The notes beneath the pieces were generated by a model. The model made no database searches and was not told the DNA's origin. It saw only the letters and a program-made list of their open reading frames with translations. From Candidatus Altimarinota bacterium (GTDB taxonomy: Bacteria; Patescibacteriota; Gracilibacteria; BD1-5; UBA2023): 57,696 bases of DNA. The stretch spans positions 1 to 57,696 of the forward strand of contig JAQTWP010000008.1 of NCBI GenBank assembly GCA_028689205.1, given 5' to 3'. Position numbers and translations under genes: made by a program. This document shows, piece by piece, positions 8,424 to 18,889 of the stretch (positions are counted from its first letter, which is position 1; every line of letters starts with the position of its first letter).

Positions 8424-8534
8424 AGTTCTATTAAATATATCAATTTGCTTTTGGCAACCCGTTTTTTTATAATTTATTTCAAATTCAGATATTTAATATA
8501 GAATTCCTTGAGTTTTATTTATTAATTACTATCA

Positions 8535-10271
8535 ATGAAAAAATTATTTAAAGTAAATATTCTTTTGGTTATTGTTCTGTATTTTACTTCATATTTTATA
8601 GTAAATGCTGATGAATTACCTATTACCAAAGTATATAATCTTGAGGCTTACGGATATAATAAATTAGATAAGATATTTGAGATTCAACAATATGGAAGTG
8701 CAGTCTTAATCTGAAAAAATCAAGTTATTACAAATGCTCATGTTGTTTTAGATGAAGAAGGTAATCCGCTAGGTAATTATAATCTATGTATTACTGATGA
8801 TTTTGAAAATACTCCAAAATGTATGTACTCAATGAAATTAGTAAAATATGATTCAGATATTGATTTAGCTTTATTAGTTCCTTCAGATGTGTGAGTTGAT
8901 TTATGAGCTCCTATAAAAGTTTCTGCAAAAAAACCCAATATTTGAGATCCAGTAAAAGTTATTTGATATCCTTCTAATTGAGGTTCTACTATTACTTTAA
9001 CAGAATGAAAAATAAGCGGTAAGGATAACCTATATTATAAAATAGATGCTAACATAGATTCTGGTAATTCTTGATGATGAGCTTTTGATATTGATAATAA
9101 ATTAATAGGTATTCCTACAATTGCAAGTGTTTGACTTTCAACTCTTTGATATATGATTCCTACGGATTCAATTTATTCTTTTTTGTCAGATAAAAATACT
9201 TCATCTTATAATAAAATAGATGACGCCTTTATAAAAGAGACAGCTAAAGCTAATAATTTTTTAAATAAACAAATTTTTATATCAGATTATTTTAGTCTTG
9301 ATAATCCTTCAAAATATTGATTTAAAATTGATTCTTTTCAAAACTCATTTGATAATAAAATTGGAATAGTTGATTTATCCAGTAAGAATGAAAAGGTGGG
9401 TATTACATTGAATTCTTATACTGATAATTTGTTAAAGATTTCTTGAAATACCAATTGGGATAAAACAATTGAAGAAGATTTACAAAAATATTACAATAAA
9501 GTTATAATAAAAAGGAATCTTAAATTATGATGAAAAACTATTAATAAATTAGTTATTTTAAAATGAAGTATAGACGACAATAATCCTGATTATTTAGAAT
9601 TCTATTGATTTATTAATAATGTTAGTTTTTCAATTTATACAGATAATTTTGCCAAAAATAAAAATGACTTTATTAACTGATTCAAGTTTTTAATCTTAAA
9701 TGTAAAAATAAAAGATAAACAAATTATTACTTCAAAAGAAGAAGATTTTTGATTTTTTAAATTTGATTTAAATAATAATTTTTCTTATCAGACTAATTTT
9801 GATAACTATTATAAAATAGTTAAAAGCTTAACTTTTAATTTGCCTGATGATTATAATGATTGAACTATTTATATATCTGAAATAGGTACTTGAGAATTAG
9901 ATGAAATGAAAAAGTTGAATTTTGAAGAATATATTGAATCAAATGATGATTATACATTTTATTGAATGAAAGATCAGATTGAAGAAAATGTAATTAAAAA
10001 AACAAGTAACAATTTTATATATAGATATGTTGTAGTAAAAACTAAACCAGAAGATGAGACAAATTTCCAAAAATCATACTTTGTTGATTTTGTCTATGAT
10101 AATGATTGAATATATTATGTTGCATCTTTAAGATTCTGGACAGTAAAAGATAGCGATGAATTCAAAAAATCTTTAAATGATTTAATTGAAAATATAAAAG
10201 TTAACTGAAAAATACCATTTAAATGATTTACCCTTTGAGATATTATTTTAAAAAAAGATATTGAAGAATAA
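8535..10271 (+). CDS. Secreted trypsin-like serine protease (DegP/HtrA-like catalytic domain), 578 aa
   Basis: Residues 1-25 form a signal peptide or anchor (ILLVIVLYFTSYFIVNADE). The catalytic triad is visible: H69 in VITNAHVV, D110 in DSDIDLALL, and S179 in IDSGNSGGG. The oxyanion-hole region and the typical GYPSNGG loop precede the serine. No PDZ domain is evident. Instead, some 350 residues of polar, aromatic-rich sequence with alternating strands follow, unlike HtrA proteins. It probably acts outside the membrane on envelope or host proteins. Most glycines near the triad are TGA, including two in the GNSGGG motif. The gene stands alone, with its own terminator. Confidence 0.88.
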
Positions 10272-10276
10272 AATAA

Positions 10277-10308
10277 GAAAAAACGCCCATAAGTGGGCGT
10301 TTTTTTTA
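10277..10308. terminator. Bidirectional terminator between protease and foreign small gene
   Basis: AAAAACGCCCA and TGGGCGTTTTT make an 11-bp stem with a TAAG loop. There is an A run on the left and a T run on the right, so it can end both the plus-strand protease transcript and the minus-strand small gene. Confidence 0.9.
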
Positions 10309-10322
10309 CTTAAAATACTTCT

Positions 10323-10520
10323 TTATATTCCTGTAAGTGGTAATGGGGACCAGTCTTCTGACATAGTTCCATATTTTTTGCCAGCTGCTTCCAATTCTTC
10401 CTGAGAAGGAATTGGATGATAATCAAGTCCTGTGTCAGAATCACAATTAGGCATTCTGCCAGTACCGAATCCCATAACAAAACTTCCAATTAGGCCGAAA
10501 AAACTAGTTATTCTTTCCAT
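10323..10520 (-). CDS. Small standard-code protein, 65 aa (102 aa with upstream TTG start)
   Basis: ATG at 10518-10520 follows an SD (AAAAAGGAG, 7-nt spacing). The product starts MERITSFFGLIGSFVMGFGTG, one hydrophobic helix, then a polar tail (GLDYHPIPSQEELEAAGKKY). It could be a small membrane-inserted protein. In the same frame a TTG at 10629-10631 also has an excellent SD (GGAGG, 6-nt spacing) and would add LDKIWVISAQHK and more, giving 102 residues. Both starts may be used, or the upstream part may be a leader. None of its 9 core glycines is TGA; the stop is TAA. Function unknown. The SD use and code mark it as non-native. Confidence 0.6.
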   Translation of the reverse strand: MERITSFFGLIGSFVMGFGTGRMPNCDSDTGLDYHPIPSQEELEAAGKKYGTMSEDWSPLPLTGI

Positions 10521-10770
10521 AATTGTTCTCCTTTTTTGGTTTATTACCAGTTTTGGTTTAATTTCTGATTCTAGGGATACAAGATGTCTGACAACTTTAT
10601 GTTGTGCACTAATTACCCAAATTTTATCCAAAATAACCTCCAGAGTTGATTTATATAAAGAATTCTTATAATCTTTTCAAGTAAGTATATTAAAGTTCTC
10701 CTTTTCTTTTAATCTGCTTTATACATTAACTGAAATGTAATTAAAACCTTTAAATTGTCAATTCTAAAAA

Positions 10771-11217
10771 ATGAAAAAATATATTCTCCTTGATAGTATA
10801 CGTTCTTGTCTCAATGTATGAGCAATAATGAGAACTTGTGATTGAGCAGGATTCGATAAGATTATTCTAACTTGATTCACTCCAACTCCTCCTCGCAAGG
10901 ATATTGCCAAAACCGCAATTGGGGCAGAGAATTATGTGGATTGGGAATACTTTGAAAATCCAATTGAAATTGCACAGAGCTTAAAAAATTCTTGATTCAA
11001 GATAATTGTCTTAGAGCAATCTGATAAAAGTATTGATTTTAGGAATTTCCAAAAAATAGATGGCAATATATGTATAATCCTTGGAAATGAAATTGAATGA
11101 GTTAGAAGAGATTTGATAGATTTGGCAGATATTGCAATAGAACTTCCTATGCTCGGACAAAAACAATCCCTCAATGTAGCTACTTCTGCAGGAATATTAA
11201 TGTATAAATTCGTTTAG
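10771..11217 (+). CDS. SpoU/TrmH-family RNA 2'-O-methyltransferase, 148 aa
   Basis: The three SPOUT motifs are present: motif 1 NVGAIMRTCDGAGF (about 15-28), motif 2 ICIILGNEIEGV (about 101-112), and motif 3 IELPMLGQKQSLNVATSAG (about 123-141). Together they form the trefoil knot that binds S-adenosylmethionine. The length is that of the catalytic domain alone, as in TrmL-like enzymes. The exact RNA target cannot be told. TGA-glycines sit in motifs 1 and 2, so the gene is native. It is followed at once by a terminator. Confidence 0.9.
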
Positions 11218-11219
11218 AT

Positions 11220-11239
11220 AAAGCATTTTTTGCTTTTTT
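11220..11239 (+). terminator. Terminator of the SpoU gene
   Basis: AAAGCA pairs with TGCTTT around a 5-nt T loop and is followed by T residues. Confidence 0.7.
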
Positions 11240-11301
11240 AAAAAAATAATATAAACTTCCACTACAAATTAATCCAACTTTTTACATCTAACTTCATATC
11301 C

Positions 11302-13452
11302 ATGAAAACTCCAAACAAACAATATTCTGTCCCCTTTATCAAAGGGGAACAAAAGGGGATTAAAATTCTAAAAACCAAAAACTATAAACAAAAAACTATC
11401 TGATTCACCCTCGTAGAATTAATAGTCGTAATAGTAATTCTAGCGATACTATCTACTATAGCGTTCCTTTCATTTAATAGTTATTCATCTAGTTCTAGAG
11501 ATAGTGTAAGAATAACTGATATTAATTCTCTTAAAAAGAGTATGGAGTTATTCTCAATTAAAGCATGAACTTATCCAACTCCTGATAACTGAGTTAATGT
11601 AACTTATTCATGATGAATTATATGGACTCAATGAACACTATGAGACAAAGCTACTAAACTAATATCAACAATATCAAAGAAACCAACTGATCCATTATCA
11701 TCAAAAGAATACACATATTCTCTTCTATCAAACAAAAGAGAATTCCAAATAGCAGCCAACTTCGAGAATCCTGTTTCATATAGAGATAATATGAAGATGA
11801 ATAATAAATATCTATCTGTCATTCCAGAAATTTCGAAGAAATTATCTGGAATCCAGGAAGATGAGTGATTTAATGTTCTAGACTATTATTTTAATAATAA
11901 TGAGAATGACAGTAATCTGGATTCCCGTTTGTACGGGAATGACAATAATCTTCTAACTTCTTTCATATCAAAACTATCTAATCCATACATTCAACAAGCA
12001 ATAGCTTCTTCTACTTGAGAAGTATGTTACATCAATGGTAACTTCAACTGACTAGTAGCTAAAGCTTCTACATGAGTAATAAATGTTATTCTAGCTGTAC
12101 CTTCTCTAATAGTAGTAGATACAACTAACTCTGGTAATCTTGTATATGATGATACATTTTGAGAAGGTAAACTTCAATGTAATTGAGTTAGTTCTCCTTG
12201 TAATATTAATTTTAATTCTACTAATATAGTATTTTCTTGATCTCCAGCTAATACAGACGAAATAAGAATAATGATGGAAGCTATACAAACTGCATATTCA
12301 TGAAGTAATATTACATCTATTCCTACAATTAAAAATCTATTAGAAGCTAGTTGAACTACATTAACTGATTTAGGTAGTTGATTAATTAAGAATAATTTAT
12401 GAACAAGTAAAAGTGTAACAGTTATAACTCCAACTTATTCTTGTAATACTGCAGAACCATCTTGTTCATCTACTTGATGTACTCTTATTACTTGAACTCC
12501 TACAAGTGTAAATCAAGTTTGGGTAAAAGATGGTGCTAATTGTGGATTTAGTTGCATAGCTTGATATAGTGGAAATAATTGTGAAATACCTCCATCATGT
12601 AATACAGCTTTACCAACTTGTTCACCAGCTTGATGTACTCTTGCTACTTGAACTCCTACAAGTTTAAATCAAGCTTGGGTAAAGGGTTCTTCTAATTGCT
12701 GATTTACTTGTAAGACTTGATATAGTTGAGATTATTGTAATCTTCAATGGAGAGATATACCATGAACAAGTTGTTCTAATGACGATTATGTATTCACTTA
12801 TGATTCTGTCACTTACAGGTGGGCAGGATGTAATAGTGTTCTCTGAACTTGATTTGAACGGTGATATAAGAATGATTGAAGTACAGGAACAATCTCAGCT
12901 ACCAACGGATGTTATAATTATGTCTGAGTAGAAAATGAAGCTAATTGTATCGCTACTAATCCTGCAATGGCAAGCAGTGCGAAAGAGAAATCTTGGTCAA
13001 TAGCATCATGAATTAACTGAACTGTTGATAACATATGGTGAAAACTATATACATGGTCTCAAGCAAAATTAACAAATAATGCTTGTCCTACAGGATGGCA
13101 CCTGCCTAGTGATAATGAGTGGACAACTCTTGAACTTGCACTTGCTCCAACTTGTACTGATGCTACTTCAGAAAATACTTGGAGATGTACTGCCGATTGA
13201 CTTGGATGGGCTTGAAATATATCAAAAACCACTTCAAGCAATATAGTACAGGCACTTAAAATACCCCTCTGAGGTAACCGTGATACCAATGGTTATGTTT
13301 TCTATGGTCGTGGTTACTATACCTATTTATGGTCTAGTTCTACTAGTGGTTTCACTGCCTATAGAAGGCTCTTACATTGGAATTATGCAGGTGTCGGCCG
13401 TAATCTAGATAATACAGATTTCGGGTACTCAGTAAGATGTATAAAGGATTAA
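11302..13452 (+). CDS. Giant type IV prepilin with EGF-like repeats and C-terminal FISUMP domain, 716 aa
   Basis: A 34-residue leader ends at G34|F35, followed by the prepilin helix FTLVELIVVIVILAIL with the conserved glutamate at +5. A pseudopilin-like domain follows (about 60-240). Two tandem cysteine-rich units come next (about 370-480; SCNTAEPSCSSTGC and SCNTALPTCSPAGC, each ending CxxGYSGxxC), EGF-like in spacing. The C-terminus (about 490-716) is a Fibrobacter succinogenes major domain (CPTGWHLPSDNEWTTL ... DFGYSVRC). Such a protein would display an adhesive domain at a pilus. Two palindromic repeats are translated within it: one in the leader (VPFIKGEQKG), one around residues 205-215 (DSRLYGND). 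Many TGA-glycines. Confidence 0.9.
11330..11361 (+). repeat. Palindrome-like repeat inside the prepilin leader
   Basis: CCCCTTT (11333-11339) and AAAGGGG (11343-11349) are inverted around ATC, followed by a second AAAAGGGGATT. This is the shape of dispersed elements common between genes in many bacteria. Here it is translated and lengthens the pilin leader. Confidence 0.55.
11921..11940. repeat. Perfect palindromic repeat inside the prepilin
   Basis: ATTCCCGT and ACGGGAAT form perfect 8-bp arms around TTGT, followed by GACA. It is the same family as the ATTCCCG...GAATGACA module inside uvrC, in the opposite orientation, and stays in frame. Confidence 0.8.
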
Positions 13453-13474
13453 TTATCTTTAAGCAATTTTATAT

Positions 13475-13505
13475 AAAAAACTGGATTCTCACAAATCCAG
13501 TTTTT
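13475..13505. terminator. Bidirectional terminator between prepilin and C39-like gene
   Basis: CTGGATT (13481-13487) pairs with AATCCAG (13494-13500), extended by flanking A and T runs on either side. It serves the converging genes at 11302-13452 and 13625-15145. The 119 bp between this hairpin and the C39-like stop codon hold nothing recognisable. Confidence 0.85.
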
Positions 13506-13624
13506 AAATTTCTATTTTGTAAACTATTCTACAATTAAGCCCAATTTCCATTATTTTTTCTTGATAATACTAGTAATGAAAACTCGTATAAGAACATATA
13601 AAAATACTATTTCAAGTAATCAGC

Positions 13625-15145
13625 TTATTTCTCTACAGCCACTATCATTTGATTGAAAAATCAAGCTAAGCCTTTTGCTAGAGCGAAGTTCATTTTTTGT
13701 ATTTTATCGCTTTTTCATTCATAATAATAGATATTCTCAATAGCTCAGGCTTTAGAAATATCAATTCCTGTAATTATTCAGGTGTGTTCTCATATATAGC
13801 CTGCAACTATATTTCATTCTGGTGTTTTCCAATTAATTGGCTGCGTATTATATCAATATGTTTTTCATTTTTTCACTTGAGAAAGATACCAGAATACTAC
13901 TGGATGTCCAGAATTAATAGACTCTATTATAGTTTGTTCGTCAAAAGTTGATTTTTTAATTTCTAGATTTTTTATAGAGATTTTCTCATTTATAACTTTT
14001 ATTATTGGTTCTGCATAAACTCAATAACCTGTGAAATTATTTATATTAGTGCTTTGTTTTCATTCTACGTTTCAAACAAAAATCTTGGATGGATCATACC
14101 AAACTAGCTCATTAGATTTATTTTTGGTAAGTCATCAAGTATAACTTGGAAGCATTGATAGGACTTCATTTTCAGAAACTAAATTCAATCAGTTTTTAAT
14201 AGATAAATAATTAATGAAATCTTTAGTAGAATTAGCTTCACAACTTAGAGTATATAGTTGTTTTGAGTGTCAAAAATTAGTGTTCAAAGTTAGAGTTGAA
14301 TTACCTAGAATTTTCTTATAAGTAGCATACCAATAAAAAAATCATCTCATATAATCAGATTCTGGAGAGATTTTCTCTTTAATAATGTTATTATATATTC
14401 TATTAAAATCATCTTTTGAAAAGATATTTACATTCTCTAGAGTATTGAATTTATCGAATTTTGATTTGTAGTAATTCTTATTAAGAGAATATTCTTGAGT
14501 ATTACTAAAATTCTCTAACGTATTCAATTTAGATTCTGTAGTTGATCTGATTAAGTCTTTATTTTTTGTATATGCAAAAAGCACATAAATATATGTTTTA
14601 TAAGTAATTGAATTCTCATTTAGTTCTATATATTTGCTTATTTCATTCTCCAATTTAGTAATATAATTTGGATGGATATCGGCTTTGATGTCTAAGTTTT
14701 TCATCCCAGTATAATATGGCTTGAACTCTTTTATGAATTCCGCCTGACTTCATGTGAAATATTTTTCTGCAGTATAATGAGCAAGATTATTTTTTATAAT
14801 ATCTTTTTTATAAGCCTGTATATCTCTTATTATAAGTTTTTTAGATGAATTATTGACTAAACTAATTTTTTCAATTGTCTCATCTAGATAATTTAATTTA
14901 TCTAGAATTTTTACTTTTTCATTTGTAATATCTTTAATTTGTTGCATTAATTTTGGATGAAAGTAAAAAGGCTCAGCAAAAGATGTTGAATATGAAAAAA
15001 TAGGAAAAAGAAAACAAAAAAAGATTAGAATAGATGTAATTTTTTTAAATAAGGAAGATTTCTCATATTTACCCGAATAATACTTGCTTTGGGCGCATTC
15101 GAAATTACATTTTTTAGTAGTATTTGTATTTAGTTTAACTTTCAT
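13625..15145 (-). CDS. Exported C39-like (papain-fold) cysteine peptidase domain protein, 506 aa
   Basis: A hydrophobic segment at about residues 35-57 (FKKITSILIFFCFLFPIFSY) acts as signal or anchor. A helical, charged region runs to about 230. The C-terminal half has the peptidase_C39_2 pattern: a cysteine in TLSCEANSTKDFI (C302) and a histidine in IGEHTGIITGID (H454), with SGHPVVFWY between them. In related proteins this fold cleaves peptides or binds cell-wall material; activity here is inferred from C and H spacing. TGA encodes many glycines, including the one before the histidine. The gene lies downstream of a second large unknown exported protein (15397-17235) on the same strand. Confidence 0.75.
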
Positions 15146-15310
15146 TTATTATTATTTTGATTATTGATTTTATAGGGAATTAACTAATTTTTATTAGAAC
15201 TTAATATGCTTGTTATAGTGAACGCCGGTAGAAAGTACTCTTGGTGTGCTTGTCGAACTATTAAAACAAAGTTTTATTTTATAATTCTTACGAATTAATC
15301 CTTCGACAGA

Positions 15311-15362
15311 CTCAGGATGACATAAACGGGCTCAGGATGACATAAACGGGCTCAGGATAACA
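15311..15362. repeat. Tandem 20-bp repeat, 2.6 copies
   Basis: CTCAGGATGACATAAACGGG occurs at 15311-15330 and 15331-15350, then a partial copy to 15362. Upstream, CCTTCGACAGACTCAGGATGA is the well-known shape of a dispersed intergenic repeat found across many bacteria. This copy is intergenic, unlike those translated in uvrC or rsmE. Confidence 0.8.
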
Positions 15363-15396
15363 AACAGGTTTATTATAATATTTATCCAGAATGACA

Positions 15397-17235
15397 TTAT
15401 TTATTCTTGAATTGCAGAATATCAGCTACAGCTTTTTTAATTCCTGACTCATTTATTTTTTGGAGTGTAATTTTTGTAACGACATCAGTCTTATATATTC
15501 AGACTTTTTCTATACTACTTGAGAGTTTTGCTATGTCTAGTTTTGTAGTATCAAGATTAGTAATCCAATAAAATGATGAAACTACAAGTACCACAGTTGC
15601 GACTGGTCTGACTCATATATTCCACTCAATTCAGGTTTTGAATTTGAAAAAATGTTCTCTGATATAGGATATTGAAAGTATTAGCGTTGAAACAAAAACT
15701 CAAACAGGAGAATACATATATAGCCAAGCAAGTCATATAAATCATATTATGATATCAGCCATGAAAATTTTTATTTTCCCAAAATTGAATCAAATTAGTG
15801 TTCATACATTATAGTCCATAAAAGCTTCCAAATCCTCAAAAAAATTATAAACTCTCTTGTATTCTTGATAATTTTCACTTAATACCAAAGTCATTAAATA
15901 TCTAATTTTTAATAATTCTTTTCTTGTAATAGATAATTTTTCAGAAACTATTGAATATATAAGAGGTTTCAAAAATGCAGCAAAAATATTAGTATTTAGC
16001 TCAAGAATTAGTTTTTTGAATTGAAGGATTTCATCAACTGCAAGAGTATAATTAGTATTTGGATCATAAGTAAAATTTCATCTAAGATTAGCCCAATCAT
16101 TCCTATTAGTACAAGCATTTTTGTCCCAATAAAATAATCTAGAAACTTCAACGAAATATGCGTCTATCATTCTTGTTTTTATATATGACCAAAAATATCA
16201 TCTTTCAATTGAGTTCTTTCAAGCCAATAGAGAAACTACTGATCTATAAAAATTCTTTTTATCTTGGGTATATTCGTTTATATGTTTATCTATTTCAAGT
16301 GTAATTGCTTTGTTATCATTACTTTCAAGATATTCATAAATAAGGTTTGTTTTGGGACTGACGTTTTTAAGATATGATCTTGCAATGTCAGAGAATATTT
16401 CATAAATATCTTTGAATTTTCATTTCATTTTATCTGTATCAAAACAGAATATTTGGAATAACATTCCTACATCTCTGGAGTTAAAATAAAGATTCTCTAG
16501 GAATACATCTATTTTATTTTCATCTAAATATCTAGGATCAGTTATAATAATTTTGTCTATTTCTAGTACCTTATAATATGATTTTATTTGAGAAAGTCTC
16601 ATTTTTGAATCGAATTTTTTTAGATATTTTTCTATTTCCTCATCAGATACTTTTCATTTAAGTTTCAACAGAGCTTTTGCAATATATTGTTTTTCTTTAT
16701 CGAATTTTGTAACAGCTTTAAAATACATTCTTACATCAAAATACTTTGCTTCGTCCAAATAAATCTTTAGGTTATTAAACCAAATCTGTTCATATTTGGC
16801 ATTATGGTACATACTAAGTAAGATTTCAGTTTTGCTTTCTGATCAGAATCATAAAGATATTTTTTTAACTAGATAATTAATGAATTTTGCAAAATCCTCT
16901 TTTAATTCGGTAGATTTTTTATAAAGAGTGAATGGAGAAGGACTTTTCAATATATCTTGTATTTTTTTGGTAATTAAATCCACATCAATATTAATGAATT
17001 CCTGGTCTTGAAGATCAATATTTTTCTGAGTATTATCCACGACTTGATTTTCTGTAGATGTTGATACTTTGATAGTCTGAGTTTTTGTTTTTGTAATATC
17101 TTTTTCTAAAGTGTTTTTTGGTATAGATATCTTTTCTGGAGTATACATTTCTTCTATATCAATAACTGGAGCAGCATCTGGATATAATGATATACCAGAG
17201 CCTTTAATAGGTTTTTTTTCAAATGATGTTCACAT
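15397..17235 (-). CDS. Large unknown protein with C-terminal membrane helices, 612 aa
   Basis: The protein starts MGTSFEKKPIKGSGISLYPD. A disordered Thr/Lys/Asp-rich stretch runs to about residue 95, then a long all-helical region with many Lys/Tyr/Phe to about 500. Two or three hydrophobic helices follow near 505-570 (IGFIGLLGYMYSPVGVFVS, then VRPVATVVLVVSSFYWI). The end is a short polar tail. So most of it faces one side of the membrane with the anchor late in the chain. I recognise no domain. Its position next to the C39-like gene and opposite the giant pilin suggests an envelope role. Glycine is mostly TGA. Confidence 0.65.
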
Positions 17236-17407
17236 ATTTGTTTTTGTTTAATACTATTTATTTGTTTTTAGTTAGGAACATTTTAACATATTTATTATTT
17301 AAGTGCAATAACATAGACTTGCCAAAATTAAAAAGTATTTTGTAATATTTATTTTGGTTTTTTCTTTAAATAAATAGAATTCAGATATATTTATTACAGT
17401 TTTATTT

Positions 17408-18169
17408 ATGCAGAGATTTTATTTTGATATTGAATTAGATAACAAACTTATTATTGAAGACAAAGAATTCTTCAATCAAATATCTTTTGTTCTTCGTTCT
17501 AGGCTATGAGATGAGATTGTACTTTTTAATTGAAATGGTTCTGATTATATTTATAAGATACAAGTTATTTCAAAGAATAAAATTGAGTTGGAATTTAATT
17601 CAAAAGTTCTAAATAATTCTGATCCAAAAATAGCAATTACTCTGTATCAAGCGCTGCCGAATAAATATGAAAAAATAGATTATATCCTACAAAAATGAGC
17701 GGAAGTAGGAATTACAAAATTCGTATTCTTCAAAGCAGAAAGATGTTCAAAATTAGTGATAAGCGAAAATAAAATTGCAAGATTCGAACATATTATAAAA
17801 GAATCTATCGAACAATGTGGTTGAAATAAAAAACCAGAGTTGGTAATCCTTGATAAATTAAAACTATCAGATATTAATTGAAAAACTCTTGTTTGCCATA
17901 CAAAAGAAATTGAAAATAAAAACATCGTCATTGCGAGAGAAAACGAAGCAATCCAAAAAATAGATCACCACAGTTTATATTCTTTAGGGCATGATGACAA
18001 ATGAAAAGAATTCAAAATTAATATTTTTGTTTGACCAGAAGGCGGTTTCAGTGAAAAAGAAACCTGAGAATTCGAAAAAGTGGGTTTCGAATTCATTAAC
18101 TTCGGAACGCGTATTCTGAGGACAGAAACAATGTCTAGTGTCATATGATTTTGGTTAATTAATAATTAA
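17408..18169 (+). CDS. rsmE: 16S rRNA m3U1498 methyltransferase RsmE with in-frame repeat
   Basis: RsmE methylates N3 of U1498 in 16S rRNA using S-adenosylmethionine. The N-terminal PUA-like domain (MQRFYFDIELDNKL) is followed by the SPOUT core with KGAEVGITKFVFFKAERC, ESIEQCGGNKKP, the binding loop NIFVGPEGGFSEKE and the C-terminal knot GTRILRTETMSSVIGFW. Length is 253 residues, slightly above the usual ~245. The excess is a translated repeat (NKNIVIARENEAIQKIDHH, about 173-191) between the QCGGNKKP motif and the FVGPEGG loop. The repeat has the same opening bases and reading frame as the one in uvrC. TGA-glycines occur in conserved positions. Confidence 0.95.
17925..17960 (+). repeat. CGTCATTGCGAG-type repeat translated inside rsmE
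   Basis: CGTCATTGCGAG at 17928-17939 followed by GAAGCAATCC near 17948-17957 is one copy of a dispersed element. The minus-strand copy in uvrC starts with the same 12 bases in the same codon phase (GTC ATT GCG AG). Confidence 0.8.
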
Positions 18170-18179
18170 ATTCGCTATT

Positions 18180-18887
18180 ATGCGTACAAATAATAATTTC
18201 CCTCTCGGTAAATCAGAACAAATATTGAAACCGAATTGACTTCCTCATGTGAAATCTTGAGTTGATTCTGTATTAAAAAATGAAATTCAACAAAAGTCTC
18301 AATTAAGAAAAAAGAAGGAATTTTGGTCAAAAAGAAGAATAACTTGTACGATTTTATCAACATATAGAGAATTTCTAATAAGAAAAAATGCTTGAGAAAA
18401 TATAGCTTTTAATACAAGTTTTTTCTTGAAATATTGATCCTTAGATGCTAAATCTCTTACTAAGAAAAACTTATGAGAACTTGCTTATAAGTTTTTTGGA
18501 GATGAAATAGATAATAGAGAAAAATTGGCAAATCTTGATTTGGAATGACTTATGAAAATTGCTCTACCTACTTGAGCTGAAAGAGATGAAATTTTGAATG
18601 TTTTCGAAAAAGGTTGGTCACAAAAAAGAATTATAAAAGCCATAAAAGGCGTCTACAGAGAATATCTTGAAAAGAAAAAATCTTGAGAAAAAGCAACTTT
18701 TAATATCAGTTTTTTTGCTAAATCTACTATTAAAGATGCAAGAAATCTTACTAAAAAACTAAAAGAATTCAGTGCTAAGGCTTTGTGAAAAAAAGCTTCT
18801 GATTTGAGAAATCTTATAGAGCTTGTATTGCCAGAATGAAAAGAAAAGGATTTGATCTTGAGTGATTTTAAAAAACGGACAAGATAA
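18180..18887 (+). CDS. Basic unknown protein with an internal duplication, 235 aa
   Basis: It begins MRTNNNFPLGKSEQILKPNG. Two copies of a domain of about 60 residues are visible. The first has STYREFLIRKNAGENIAFN then SFFLKYGSLDAKSLTKKNL; the second has GVYREYLEKKKSGEKATFN then SFFAKSTIKDARNLTKKL. Each copy is basic and helical. The pattern could fit nucleic-acid or protein binding, but no family is recognised. It starts 10 bp after rsmE and is probably co-transcribed. Glycine is written TGA in the aligned GE and LG positions of both copies. Confidence 0.65.
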
Positions 18888-18889
18888 AG

